From the NCBI GenBank assembly GCA_024400195.1, contig JAKSNC010000016.1:1-39738 (forward strand): a DNA stretch of 39,738 nucleotides. The letters run 5' to 3'. The notes beneath the pieces were generated by a model. It was not told the origin of the DNA. It ran no database searches and was given only the letters and a program-made list of their open reading frames with translations. A program made the position numbers and the translations under genes. The stretch comes from Bacteroidales bacterium (GTDB taxonomy: Bacteria > Bacteroidota > Bacteroidia > Bacteroidales > F082). Positions 25,114 through 33,147 of this stretch are shown in pieces. Within the stretch, counting starts at the first letter, position 1. Each line of letters starts with the position of its first letter.

Positions 25114-27222
25114 ATGGCAGCTATTGGAAAAATTAGACAACATTACGGACTTTTAATCATCATCGTCGGTCTTGCACTTTTAGCGTTTGTCCTCGGCGAC
25201 TTGTTCAAAAGCACAGGACGTGGCCGCAACACAACGACAGTCGCGGTCGTCAATGGCGAAAAGATTACTTATCAGGAGTTTAACGCCCTTTCTGAAAATA
25301 ACATAGAGCAGACAAAGAGACGCAACGGCGGTAATCTCGGACAAGATGAAAACCTCAATGTCCGCAATCAGACTTTGGAACAGCTTGTTAGAGAAGTGAT
25401 TATGCATGAGGAAATGGAAGACTTGGGACTTGCTGTTTCTGCTGACGAACTTTATGACCAGTTCCTTGGTGATAACCCCAACCGTTACGTTGTGCAGAAC
25501 TTCTCTGATGCCGATGGCAATTACAATAAGGAGATGGTGGCGCAATATCTTCAGAACTTCCTCGACCTTCCGGTTGAAAACCGTCAAAACTGGCTTCAGT
25601 TTGAGAACGCTATCAGAGAAGACAGACTGAATACCAAATACAATAACCTTGTTAAAAACTCGTTCTATCTTCCGTCGAAGTTAGCTGAAAGCATGTATAA
25701 CGACAAGAACGAGAAACGTTCCGTTGAGGTTTATGCCGTCAGATATAACACCATAGCCGATTCTACCGTCGTGGTTGAGGCATCCGACAAATCAAGGTTC
25801 TTCAAAGAAAACAAAAACAGATTTAAGACGGCTGAGACACGTTCTATCGACTATGTCACCTTTGAGATAAAGCCATCAGAGGAAGACATCGAGGCTTCTA
25901 AAGATTATGTCGCCCAACTGAAAAATGAGTTTGCCGCGTCTGCCGATGTCGCGACCTTCGTCAATGCCAACTCCGATAAGAAATACGACAGCACATGGAT
26001 GGGTAGAAAAGAACTTCCCGCTGCTATCGAGGCTGATATGTTCGAACAAGAAGTCGGCTTCACTACAGAACCATACGACAATGAAGGCTTCTACAGCATC
26101 GCACGCCTTGTCGCCCGCGCCGACCGCTCTGATTCACTCAAGGCCAAACATATCCTCATCGCTTACGAAGGCGCATTCCGCAGCGAGGCCAAGAGGACGA
26201 AAGATGAAGCTAAAGCTCTCGCCGACAGTCTTCTCAATGTTGTCAAGAGCAAAAAAGGCACCATTTTGTCATTGGCCGAAAAGTTCTCCGATGATCCGAG
26301 TGCCAAAGAAAATAAAGGCGACCTCGGTTGGTTCACCGACGGAACAATGGTTCCCGCTTTTAATGAGTTCGTACAGAATGGTAAAGTTGGTGAGTTCGGT
26401 GTTGTGGAGACTCCTTTCGGATTCCACGTCATCAATATCACAGACCGTACCGATAGTAATCCAAAAGTCCGCGTGGCCGTCATCGCTCATGAGACTTTCG
26501 CCAGCAGCAAAACCGAATTGGCTGTGTTCTCAGAAGCCAACGCTTTTGTGACAGCCTCCAAAAATCAGGAATCTTTTGATGCCGCTGCTGAAGCACAGGG
26601 ACTTGTGAAACGTACGTCCAACAGCTTCAGCGCAAAAACAAGCCGTATCCAGAATCTTCCAAGCCCGCGCAGCGTTGTCAAATGGGCTTTTGACAGTAAA
26701 ACAAAAGTCGGAAGCGTGTCGAACATCATCGACCTTGAAGGTATGTACGTTGTGGCAATCTTGACGGACATCGTCCCCGAAGGCTTCATGAGCGTGGATC
26801 GCGTCGCCGAACGTTACGATTATCAAATAAAGAAGGAAGTAAAAGGCAGAATGCTTGTTGAGAAGGCTCTCACATACGGTAACGATTACGACAAGATGAT
26901 TGGTGACCTCAAAGGTGAGAAAGTCACCGTTGACGATCTGACGTTCAGCAGCCGTTCTTTCAGCAATTTCGGTAATGAAGACAAACTCATAGGTGCTATT
27001 GCAGCATTGAAGGAAGGCGAGACATCACAGCCGATCGCAGGTTCAAACGCTATGTTTGTGGTGAAGGTTACCAAATGCACTGCGGCTCCTGCTGCGAAAG
27101 ACTATAGCAGCGTCATCAGTGAAAAACGCAACCTCTTCAATAATATCGTCAGAAACGACGGTGTGTATAATTATCTGAAGATGATTGCCGAGATTAAGGA
27201 CAACAGCCTCCTGTTCTATTAG
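25114..27222 (+). CDS. Membrane-anchored peptidyl-prolyl isomerase (PpiD-like)
   Basis: The 702-residue protein has an N-terminal signal anchor (LLIIIVGLALLAFVLGDLF, about 12-31), then a SurA_N-like helical region, and a parvulin domain at about 345-447 (AKHILIAYEGAF, then KFSDDPSAKENKGDLGWF and VETPFGFHVINITD). A second, degenerate rotamase-like region follows. It should sit in the inner membrane with its chaperone domains in the periplasm and help fold outer-membrane and secreted proteins. This architecture and length are typical of Bacteroidetes PpiD/SurA homologues. It is a single-gene unit. Confidence 0.9.
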   Translation: MAAIGKIRQHYGLLIIIVGLALLAFVLGDLFKSTGRGRNTTTVAVVNGEKITYQEFNALSENNIEQTKRRNGGNLGQDENLNVRNQTLEQLVREVIMHEEMEDLGLAVSADELYDQFLGDNPNRYVVQNFSDADGNYNKEMVAQYLQNFLDLPVENRQNWLQFENAIREDRLNTKYNNLVKNSFYLPSKLAESMYNDKNEKRSVEVYAVRYNTIADSTVVVEASDKSRFFKENKNRFKTAETRSIDYVTFEIKPSEEDIEASKDYVAQLKNEFAASADVATFVNANSDKKYDSTWMGRKELPAAIEADMFEQEVGFTTEPYDNEGFYSIARLVARADRSDSLKAKHILIAYEGAFRSEAKRTKDEAKALADSLLNVVKSKKGTILSLAEKFSDDPSAKENKGDLGWFTDGTMVPAFNEFVQNGKVGEFGVVETPFGFHVINITDRTDSNPKVRVAVIAHETFASSKTELAVFSEANAFVTASKNQESFDAAAEAQGLVKRTSNSFSAKTSRIQNLPSPRSVVKWAFDSKTKVGSVSNIIDLEGMYVVAILTDIVPEGFMSVDRVAERYDYQIKKEVKGRMLVEKALTYGNDYDKMIGDLKGEKVTVDDLTFSSRSFSNFGNEDKLIGAIAALKEGETSQPIAGSNAMFVVKVTKCTAAPAAKDYSSVISEKRNLFNNIVRNDGVYNYLKMIAEIKDNSLLFY

Positions 27223-27240
27223 TATCTTTCAAACAAAGAG

Positions 27241-27290
27241 ATAAAGACGAATCGGGCTGCAGGTTAACCTGCAGCCCGATTCGTCTTTAT
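27241..27290. terminator. Perfect 25-bp palindromic bidirectional terminator
   Basis: The arms 27241-27265 and 27266-27290 are exact inverse copies with no unpaired centre. The stem core is GC-rich (CGGGCTGCAGG) with A/T ends. It separates the convergent PpiD-like and galE genes and ends both. Confidence 0.85.
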
Positions 27291-27306
27291 TCATCAACCT
27301 TAAAGG

Positions 27307-28347
27307 TTACTCAAATAAAGTCTCTCCTTTGCGATAGGCTTGTTCCCATTTCCATGCTGAACGCGTCATGTCGTCAAGGTTACGTTCGGCTTTCCATCCG
27401 AGTTCGCGGTTAGAAAACGACGGGTCAGCCCAGACCTTTATAGTATCGCCTTCGCGTCGTGGAGCAATCTCGTAATTGAGTTTCACTCCTGATGTTTTTT
27501 CAAAGGAATTTATGACGTCGAGGACGGAATAGCCTGTTCCTGTTCCGATGTTGAAAATCTCAAAGTTCTTCTTCATCCTGCCATCTGTCATTCTTCTTAT
27601 AGCGGCCACATGCGCTTTAGCGAGATCCATGATGTGGATATAGTCGCGTATCGGTGTGCCGTCGGGAGTGGGGTAGTCGTTGCCGAAGACTTTCAGTATC
27701 GGGCGAATGCCGTATGCCGTCTGCGTTATGTAAGGCATGAGGTTGTTCGGCACGCCGTTGGGAAGTTCGCCTATCATTGCGCTTTCGTGCGCTCCGACAG
27801 GATTGAAGTATCTCAAAGCGATGCCGCGAATCTTATCTTCAGCCTTTATGGTATCGGCAATGATGCTTTCGGCAATCTGCTTCGTGTTGCCGTAAGGACT
27901 TTCAGCCTTTTTTATCGGCGCGTGCTCAGGTATCGGGAGAAACTCGGGGTCAGGCTGGCCATAGACGGTGCATGACGATGAAAATACGAGGTTCTGAACG
28001 TTGTGTCTGCTCATCTCGTCAATGATGTTGATGAGTGAAATAACGTTGTTTCGATAATATTTTAGCGGTTCTTTCACCGATTCGCCGACGGCCTTGTGGG
28101 CTGCAAAATGTATCACACCCTGAATGTCGGTATGACGATCGAAGAAATCGCTTGTTTTTTTTCTGCAAGTCAAGTCGAAAGATTCAAACTCAGGTCTGCG
28201 CCCGACAATCTTTTCTATCGCATCGACAGCTTTTGCCTGCGAATTGAACAAGGCATCGACAATGACGACATCAAAACCGTTCTGCATAAGCTCAACGACG
28301 GTGTGCGAGCCGATATAGCCGGTTCCTCCAGTTACTAAAATCTTCAT
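27307..28347 (-). CDS. galE: UDP-glucose 4-epimerase
   Basis: The 346-residue extended SDR protein has the NAD-binding motif TGGTGYIGSH at 6-15, the catalytic serine within SSSC (about 123-126), and Tyr152/Lys156 in YGNTK. It interconverts UDP-glucose and UDP-galactose, or the N-acetyl forms. It starts three bases after the aminotransferase stop, so the two form an operon that probably supplies sugar nucleotides for surface polysaccharide. The closeness to an aminotransferase leaves open a more specialised epimerase role. Confidence 0.92.
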   Translation of the reverse strand: MKILVTGGTGYIGSHTVVELMQNGFDVVIVDALFNSQAKAVDAIEKIVGRRPEFESFDLTCRKKTSDFFDRHTDIQGVIHFAAHKAVGESVKEPLKYYRNNVISLINIIDEMSRHNVQNLVFSSSCTVYGQPDPEFLPIPEHAPIKKAESPYGNTKQIAESIIADTIKAEDKIRGIALRYFNPVGAHESAMIGELPNGVPNNLMPYITQTAYGIRPILKVFGNDYPTPDGTPIRDYIHIMDLAKAHVAAIRRMTDGRMKKNFEIFNIGTGTGYSVLDVINSFEKTSGVKLNYEIAPRREGDTIKVWADPSFSNRELGWKAERNLDDMTRSAWKWEQAYRKGETLFE

Positions 28348-28350
28348 ATC

Positions 28351-29481
28351 CTATTTGTTTATAAATTCCAAAACAGAGTCTGCCACATACTTGAGTTGTT
28401 CTTCTGTAAACTCTGTGTGGACAGGAAGTGCGACAACGTGTTCGCAGAGATATTCACATACGGGGAAGTCGCCTTTCTTGTAGCGCGGATCGGTATATGC
28501 CTTCTGAAGATGAAGCGGCACAGGGTAATAAATAGCCGAAGCGACACCTTTTGACTGCAGATGAGCCATCAGTCCGGCGCGGTCAACGCCGTTGAGGACA
28601 ACGACATACTGATGAAAAACGTTTGTTGTGAATGAAGCCGTCTTAGGCGTGATAATCTTTTCGGTTACGGAAAAGGCTTTCTCATAATAAGCCGCAACGT
28701 CCTGACGAGCTTTGCAGTATTCGTCCAAATGTTTGAGTTTTATGCCGAGGACGGCAGCCTGAATAGCGTCGAGACGTGAATTGACACCGACATAGTCGTG
28801 ATAGTAACGCGTCTTCATCCCATGATTGACGATGACGCGAATCTGTTCGGCGAGTTCGTCATTATCCGTGAAGATTGCGCCTCCGTCTCCGTAACATCCC
28901 AAATTCTTTGATGGGAAAAATGATGTACAGCCGATGTCTCCGATGGTTCCCGACTTCTTCTTCGTTCCATCTTTAAAAGTATATTCTGCTCCGATGGCCT
29001 GTGCATCATCTTCAATGACATAAAGATTATGACGTTTTGCAATGTCGAGGATGGCATCCATGTTGGCGCATTGTCCGAAGAGGTGAACTGGAACAACGGC
29101 TTTCGTTTTTGGCGTGATGGCTCTCTCAACGGCTTCAGGATCAATACAATATGTGTCCTTGTCAACATCAACGAGAACCGGAGTGAGGTGAAGAAGTGCT
29201 ATCACTTCCGCCGTCGCGATGAATGTGAACGATGTCGTTATGACTTCGTCGCCGGGTTGAAGGCCGAGACTCATCATCGCAACCTGAAGAGCGTCTGTTC
29301 CGTTCGCGCACGGTATCACGTTTCTGATGCCGAGATATTCCTGTAAATCCTCTTGAAATTTCTTCACGAAAGGACCGCCGATGAAGCCGGCTGTCGAAAG
29401 AATCTGCTGAATCGCCGCATCGACTTCCGGCTTGATTTTATTATATTGACCGACAAGGTCAACCATTGGTATGTTTTGCAT
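28351..29481 (-). CDS. DegT/DnrJ/EryC1-family sugar aminotransferase
   Basis: The start is set at ATG 29481 (MQNIPMVDLVGQ), giving 376 residues, because the promoter lies just upstream at 29498; the longer frame would begin inside the divergent higB promoter region. Key features are the PLP lysine Lys192 in SFFPSKNLGCYGDGGA, the EDDAQAIGA segment at about 157-165, and the VNSRLDAIQAAVLGIKL dimer segment. These enzymes add an amino group to nucleotide-linked keto-sugars, or act in amino-sugar modification. It is coupled with galE. Confidence 0.88.
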   Translation of the reverse strand: MQNIPMVDLVGQYNKIKPEVDAAIQQILSTAGFIGGPFVKKFQEDLQEYLGIRNVIPCANGTDALQVAMMSLGLQPGDEVITTSFTFIATAEVIALLHLTPVLVDVDKDTYCIDPEAVERAITPKTKAVVPVHLFGQCANMDAILDIAKRHNLYVIEDDAQAIGAEYTFKDGTKKKSGTIGDIGCTSFFPSKNLGCYGDGGAIFTDNDELAEQIRVIVNHGMKTRYYHDYVGVNSRLDAIQAAVLGIKLKHLDEYCKARQDVAAYYEKAFSVTEKIITPKTASFTTNVFHQYVVVLNGVDRAGLMAHLQSKGVASAIYYPVPLHLQKAYTDPRYKKGDFPVCEYLCEHVVALPVHTEFTEEQLKYVADSVLEFINK

Positions 29482-29497
29482 GGTTTTTATTTTTCTG

Positions 29498-29505
29498 CAA
29501 AGGTA
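29498..29505 (-). promoter_or_regulatory. Promoter -7 element for the aminotransferase-galE operon
   Basis: TACCTTTG on the minus strand is an exact TAnnTTTG match, 16 bases before ATG 29481. It fixes the start of the aminotransferase. Confidence 0.65.
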
Positions 29506-29661
29506 TGAAAAAAAACAAAAAATCTTATCGTAAAGCCTTGATAAAGGTAACTTTTTGACAAGGTGTAATTTCCACTCAAATTTTTGTGTTTTGAATTTGC
29601 TGAATTTAACAGAATTCTTATAAAAAATTCGCAAAAAGTCGAATTTTGTAAGATTTTTCAT

Positions 29662-29669
29662 TATCTTTG
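29662..29669 (+). promoter_or_regulatory. Promoter -7 element for higBA
   Basis: TATCTTTG matches the consensus but ends only four bases before the preferred GTG start of higB. A transcript from here would be leaderless or nearly so. Confidence 0.5.
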
Positions 29670-29673
29670 TAAT

Positions 29674-29991
29674 GTGAAAGTTACATTTGATAAGGAATAT
29701 TTGAAAGATTTGTATGAGAAGGGCAAAACGGAGGATAAGAAGCACCATTTCCAACCTCATATTGTCAAGAAATACCAGCAGAGAATAAAAACTTTGACGG
29801 CAGCACCGAGAATAGAGACGTTGTATCAAATAAAGGCACTAAACTACGAGGTTTTGAGTGGTGATAAAACTGGCATTTCTTCGATAAGAGTCAATGACAA
29901 GTATCGGATGGAATTCACGGTTGAGTCGTTGATGGAGAATCAAATTGTAACGATTTGTAACATTTTGGATTTGTCGAACCATTATAAATAA
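29674..29991 (+). CDS. higB: HigB-type toxin (RelE-superfamily mRNA interferase)
   Basis: The preferred start is GTG at 29674, giving 105 residues beginning MKVTFDKEYLKDLYEKGK, which agrees with HigB proteins of Bacteroidetes. The longer frame from ATG 29584 would run through the promoter. The conserved HHFQPHIVKKYQQRI, LNYEVLSGDKTGISSIRVNDKYRMEF and NILDLSNHY segments are present. HigB toxins cut mRNA on the ribosome. The stop is followed after six bases by the higA start, the toxin-first order typical of higBA. Confidence 0.88.
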   Translation: MKVTFDKEYLKDLYEKGKTEDKKHHFQPHIVKKYQQRIKTLTAAPRIETLYQIKALNYEVLSGDKTGISSIRVNDKYRMEFTVESLMENQIVTICNILDLSNHYK

Positions 29992-29997
29992 AGAGCG

Positions 29998-30342
29998 ATG
30001 ATAAATATTGAAAACGTTGAATCACAAATGATTGCAAATAATATGATGCCTTCTGAACCAGTGCATCCGGGGACTCTTTTGAAAGAAGAAATCGAGTATC
30101 GCGGCATTTCGCAGAAACAGCTCGCACAGCAAATCAGCGTGTCATATACCGTTTTGAATGAGATCTTGAACGGCAAAAGACCAATTTCAACAGATTACGC
30201 CCTTTATCTTGAAGCGGCTTTGGGGATTGATGCACAGCTTTGGATTCAGATGCAAGCCGACTATAATCTTCAAGTCGCGAAAAACAACAAAAAAGTGATA
30301 CAACACATCCTGAATATCAGGGAAATAGCCGCTGCTTTATAA
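29998..30342 (+). CDS. higA: HigA-type antitoxin
   Basis: The 114-residue protein has an XRE helix-turn-helix: EPVHPGTLLKEEIEYRGISQKQLAQQI, then VSYTVLNEILNGKRPIS. It should bind HigB and repress its own operon. It directly follows higB. A second, orphan HigA at 35117-35434 shares the IEYRGISQ and LNGKRP motifs. Confidence 0.92.
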   Translation: MINIENVESQMIANNMMPSEPVHPGTLLKEEIEYRGISQKQLAQQISVSYTVLNEILNGKRPISTDYALYLEAALGIDAQLWIQMQADYNLQVAKNNKKVIQHILNIREIAAAL

Positions 30343-30422
30343 ATCGTAGTTAACCTAAAAAGAGTAAATGAGAAACAATTAATAACAGTACAATGACAAA
30401 AAACTAATTTTGTTGGTTTTTC

Positions 30423-30457
30423 GGTACAAATTTAGTATTGAATCGAAAATTTGTACC
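30423..30457. promoter_or_regulatory. Palindrome between higA and kbl (candidate operator)
   Basis: GGTACAAATTT (30423-30433) is mirrored exactly by AAATTTGTACC (30447-30457) around a 13-base gap. It lies 96 bases upstream of the kbl -7 element in a 249-base gap without genes. It may bind a dimeric regulator or form an mRNA 3' stem for higBA; no T tract follows. Confidence 0.45.
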
Positions 30458-30552
30458 AACTGCGGTTTTGCCTAATTATCACACACAATCCCGTTGGTTC
30501 GGAGTTAGAAAATAAATTAAGAAAAACCGATACATTTTCCCAACGGATTTCG

Positions 30553-30560
30553 TATTTTTG
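30553..30560 (+). promoter_or_regulatory. Promoter -7 element for kbl
   Basis: TATTTTTG fits TAnnTTTG and lies 31 bases before the kbl ATG. Confidence 0.6.
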
Positions 30561-30591
30561 TGTCCAAGAAAATTTTTAAAATATACATATT

Positions 30592-31779
30592 ATGTACACA
30601 AATTTCCAAAAGTATTTGCAGCAGGAATTGACTCAGATTGAAGCCGATGGTCTGTATAAGAATGAGCGCATTATCGAGAGTGCCCAAGGTGCTGAGATTA
30701 TGGTAAAAGGTAAAAAATGTCTTAACTTCTGTGCCAACAACTATCTCGGTCTTGCCGACAATCCGGAACTTATTGAAGCCGCAAAAGAAGGTATGGATAT
30801 GCGCGGTTTCGGAATGGCTTCCGTCCGTTTTATATGCGGATGTCAGGATCTTCACAAAAAGTTGGAAGCTAAGATTTCCGAGTTTTTTGGTACTGAAGAC
30901 ACCATTTTATATGCGGCATGCTTCGACGCTAACGGCGGCGTGTTCGAGCCTCTTCTCGGCCAAGACGATGCCATCATTTCCGACTCGTTGAACCACGCCT
31001 CCATCATCGACGGCGTCCGTCTCTGCAAGGCACAGCGTTTCCGCTACGCCAACGCCGACATGGCCGACCTCGAGAAGCAGCTTCAGGACGCGCAGAAATG
31101 CCGCTTCCGCCTCATCGTCACCGACGGCGTGTTCTCAATGGACGGCAACGTCTGCCCTCTCGACAAGATCTACGAACTCGCGCAGAAATACGACGCGATG
31201 GTCATGGTTGACGAAAGTCATTCCGCAGGTGTCGTCGGCAAGACAGGCCGTGGCGTGACAGAGCGCTACAACCTCCGCGGCAAGGTCGAGATACTCACCG
31301 GCACACTCGGCAAGGCATTCGGCGGCGCGATGGGCGGCTTCACGACAGGCAGAAAGGAAATCATCGACATGCTCCGTCAGCGCTCACGTCCGTACCTCTT
31401 CTCCAACTCGATGGCGCCGGGCCTCGTGGCAGCCGGCATCCGTATGTTCGAGATGATGACAGAGACCAACGAGCTTCAGGACAAGCTCCACGCCAACACC
31501 GACTACTTCATCAAACAGATGCTCGCAGCCGGCTTCGACTGCAAGCCGTCGGAGTCAGCCATCTGCGCTGTCATGCTCTACGATGCGCCGCTCTCACAGA
31601 AGTTCGCCGCCAAGATGCAGGAAGAAGGCATCTTCGTGACAGGATTCTATTATCCGGTCGTCCCCAAAGGACAGGCACGTATCCGCGTCCAGATCTCGGC
31701 AGCACACGAGAAAGAACATCTCGACAAGTGTATCGCAGCATTCGTGAAAATCGGCAAGGAATTAGGAGTTATTAAATAG
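30592..31779 (+). CDS. kbl: 2-amino-3-ketobutyrate CoA ligase (glycine C-acetyltransferase)
   Basis: The 395-residue protein is an alpha-oxoamine synthase of usual length. It has NNYLGLAD (about 49-56), DSLNHASIIDG (131-141), DESHSAGV (207-214) and the PLP lysine Lys241 in TGTLGKAFGGAMGG. It splits 2-amino-3-ketobutyrate with CoA into glycine and acetyl-CoA. With the adjacent dehydrogenase it would complete threonine breakdown. Codon use changes within the gene: the first ~120 codons are AT-rich, the rest is strongly C/G-ending. Confidence 0.94.
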   Translation: MYTNFQKYLQQELTQIEADGLYKNERIIESAQGAEIMVKGKKCLNFCANNYLGLADNPELIEAAKEGMDMRGFGMASVRFICGCQDLHKKLEAKISEFFGTEDTILYAACFDANGGVFEPLLGQDDAIISDSLNHASIIDGVRLCKAQRFRYANADMADLEKQLQDAQKCRFRLIVTDGVFSMDGNVCPLDKIYELAQKYDAMVMVDESHSAGVVGKTGRGVTERYNLRGKVEILTGTLGKAFGGAMGGFTTGRKEIIDMLRQRSRPYLFSNSMAPGLVAAGIRMFEMMTETNELQDKLHANTDYFIKQMLAAGFDCKPSESAICAVMLYDAPLSQKFAAKMQEEGIFVTGFYYPVVPKGQARIRVQISAAHEKEHLDKCIAAFVKIGKELGVIK

Positions 31780-31832
31780 TTAAAAGTTAAAAGAGCAAAG
31801 TTAAAAGAACCGCAATGCGGTCACATTTCAAT

Positions 31833-32783
31833 ATGAAAAAGATATTAATCGTTGGTTCCGGCGGTCAGATCGGAACGGAATTGGTAAAGAAGCTCCGCGG
31901 CATCTACGGAAACCAGAACGTGGTCGCCAGCGACCTTCGCCCTTTGACAGGTGAAATCGTCGAGAACGGGCCTTTTGAGAGAATCGACTCGACACAGATA
32001 ATGCAGATTGCTGAAGTCGTGAAGAGATATAACATCGACACCATCTACAACCTCGCGGCGATCCTCTCCGCAACGGCAGAGAAAAACCCGATGCTCGGCT
32101 GGAACGTCGGCATAGGAAGTCTGGTGAACTGCCTCGAAGTGGCGCGTCTCTTCGGCTGCGCCGTGTTCACTCCGTCATCAATCGGCGCTTTCGGCACCTC
32201 GACACCTCGTGACAACACGCCTCAGGACACCATACAGCGTCCTAACACGATTTACGGCGTGACGAAGGTGACAGGCGAGCTGTTGAGCGACTATTACTTC
32301 ACGCGTTTCGGCGTTGACACGCGTTCCGTCAGATTCCCGGGACTCATCTCCAACCTGACACTTCCAGGCGGAGGCACCACGGATTACGCCGTCGAGATTT
32401 ATTATTCGGCCGTCAAGGGCGAGAAGTTCATCTGCCCGATAGCGAAAGGAACGTTCATGGACATGATGTACATGCCCGACGCACTCGACGCGATGGTCAA
32501 CATCATGGAGGCCGACCCGAAAAAGCTCGTCCACCGCAACTCATTCAACGTCACAAGCATGAGCTTCGACCCGGAGATTATCTACAACGCCATCAAGAAG
32601 TACTATCCGAACTTCGAGATGGAGTACAAGTTCGACCCGATCCGTCAGGCCATCGCCGACTCATGGCCGAACAAGATGGACGACAGCTGCGCCCGCAACG
32701 AGTGGGGCTGGAACCCGAAGTACGACCTCGACAAGATGACCGTCGATATGATCGAGACGCTGAAGGTGAAACTGCTGAAGTAA
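31833..32783 (+). CDS. NAD-dependent epimerase/dehydratase, probable L-threonine 3-dehydrogenase
   Basis: The ATG at 31833 gives MKKILIVGSGGQIGTELVKKL, an SDR nucleotide-binding start; the ATG at 31815 is less likely. The protein has 316 residues with PSSIGAFG and the catalytic YGVTK. This SDR-type threonine dehydrogenase is known next to kbl in many bacteria and oxidises threonine to 2-amino-3-ketobutyrate. The 53-base spacing and matching codon use support co-expression with kbl. Both genes have a strong C-ending codon bias, suggesting high expression. Confidence 0.85.
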   Translation: MKKILIVGSGGQIGTELVKKLRGIYGNQNVVASDLRPLTGEIVENGPFERIDSTQIMQIAEVVKRYNIDTIYNLAAILSATAEKNPMLGWNVGIGSLVNCLEVARLFGCAVFTPSSIGAFGTSTPRDNTPQDTIQRPNTIYGVTKVTGELLSDYYFTRFGVDTRSVRFPGLISNLTLPGGGTTDYAVEIYYSAVKGEKFICPIAKGTFMDMMYMPDALDAMVNIMEADPKKLVHRNSFNVTSMSFDPEIIYNAIKKYYPNFEMEYKFDPIRQAIADSWPNKMDDSCARNEWGWNPKYDLDKMTVDMIETLKVKLLK

Positions 32784-32860
32784 AAAAATAACAAACTGAT
32801 TATTAACCAAACATTTTGCCTATGAGATAGACGCATCAAGCGGTATGCACATCATAGAAT

Positions 32861-33048
32861 AAGGAAAAGCGAAGTAGCTTGCACTGGAACTTTTGAAACT
32901 TGGACACTTTCAAACAGGACATTCCCGGAGTAAAGCAACGGCGCTCCCGCCAACAGGCGTGGGCTTTACTCGTTGTAATTGGGAATGTCAAAGGTAGTCC
33001 AAGACCTCAAAAGTTCCAATGAAGGCGAAAAGGTGCCACGCTTTTTTT
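32861..33048 (+). ncRNA. ssrS: Long rod-like structured RNA, candidate 6S RNA
   Basis: Nested perfect stems pair across about 188 bases: AAAAGCG 32865-32871 with 33039-33045; GCAC 32881-32884 with 33033-33036; a 12-bp stem 32885-32896 with 33007-33018; CTTGGAC 32899-32905 with 32997-33003; a 9-bp stem 32918-32926 with 32981-32989; and a 9-bp stem 32928-32936 with 32963-32971. A 12/7-base internal bubble (32906-32917 and 32990-32996) sits mid-rod, and the 3' end runs into seven T (33042-33048). Length, rod shape and central bubble are those of 6S RNA, which mimics an open promoter and binds housekeeping RNA polymerase. The bubble region includes CAAAGGTA, the complement of the -7 consensus. 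The promoter is not clear. An imperfect mobile palindrome is the alternative. Confidence 0.55.
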
Positions 33049-33147
33049 GTGTGCATATCACAACGGAATCTTCGGCACGAAAAAAATTTAAATCATTTAC
33101 AAAAAAACCGATGGGCCGATGGGATATAACCGGCGAAAAATTAACAA

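Noticed and set aside
32989-32996. TACCTTTG on the minus strand as a true promoter
   Set aside because: It lies within the bubble of the folded RNA and would transcribe antisense to it with no gene downstream. It was kept only as a possible promoter mimic.
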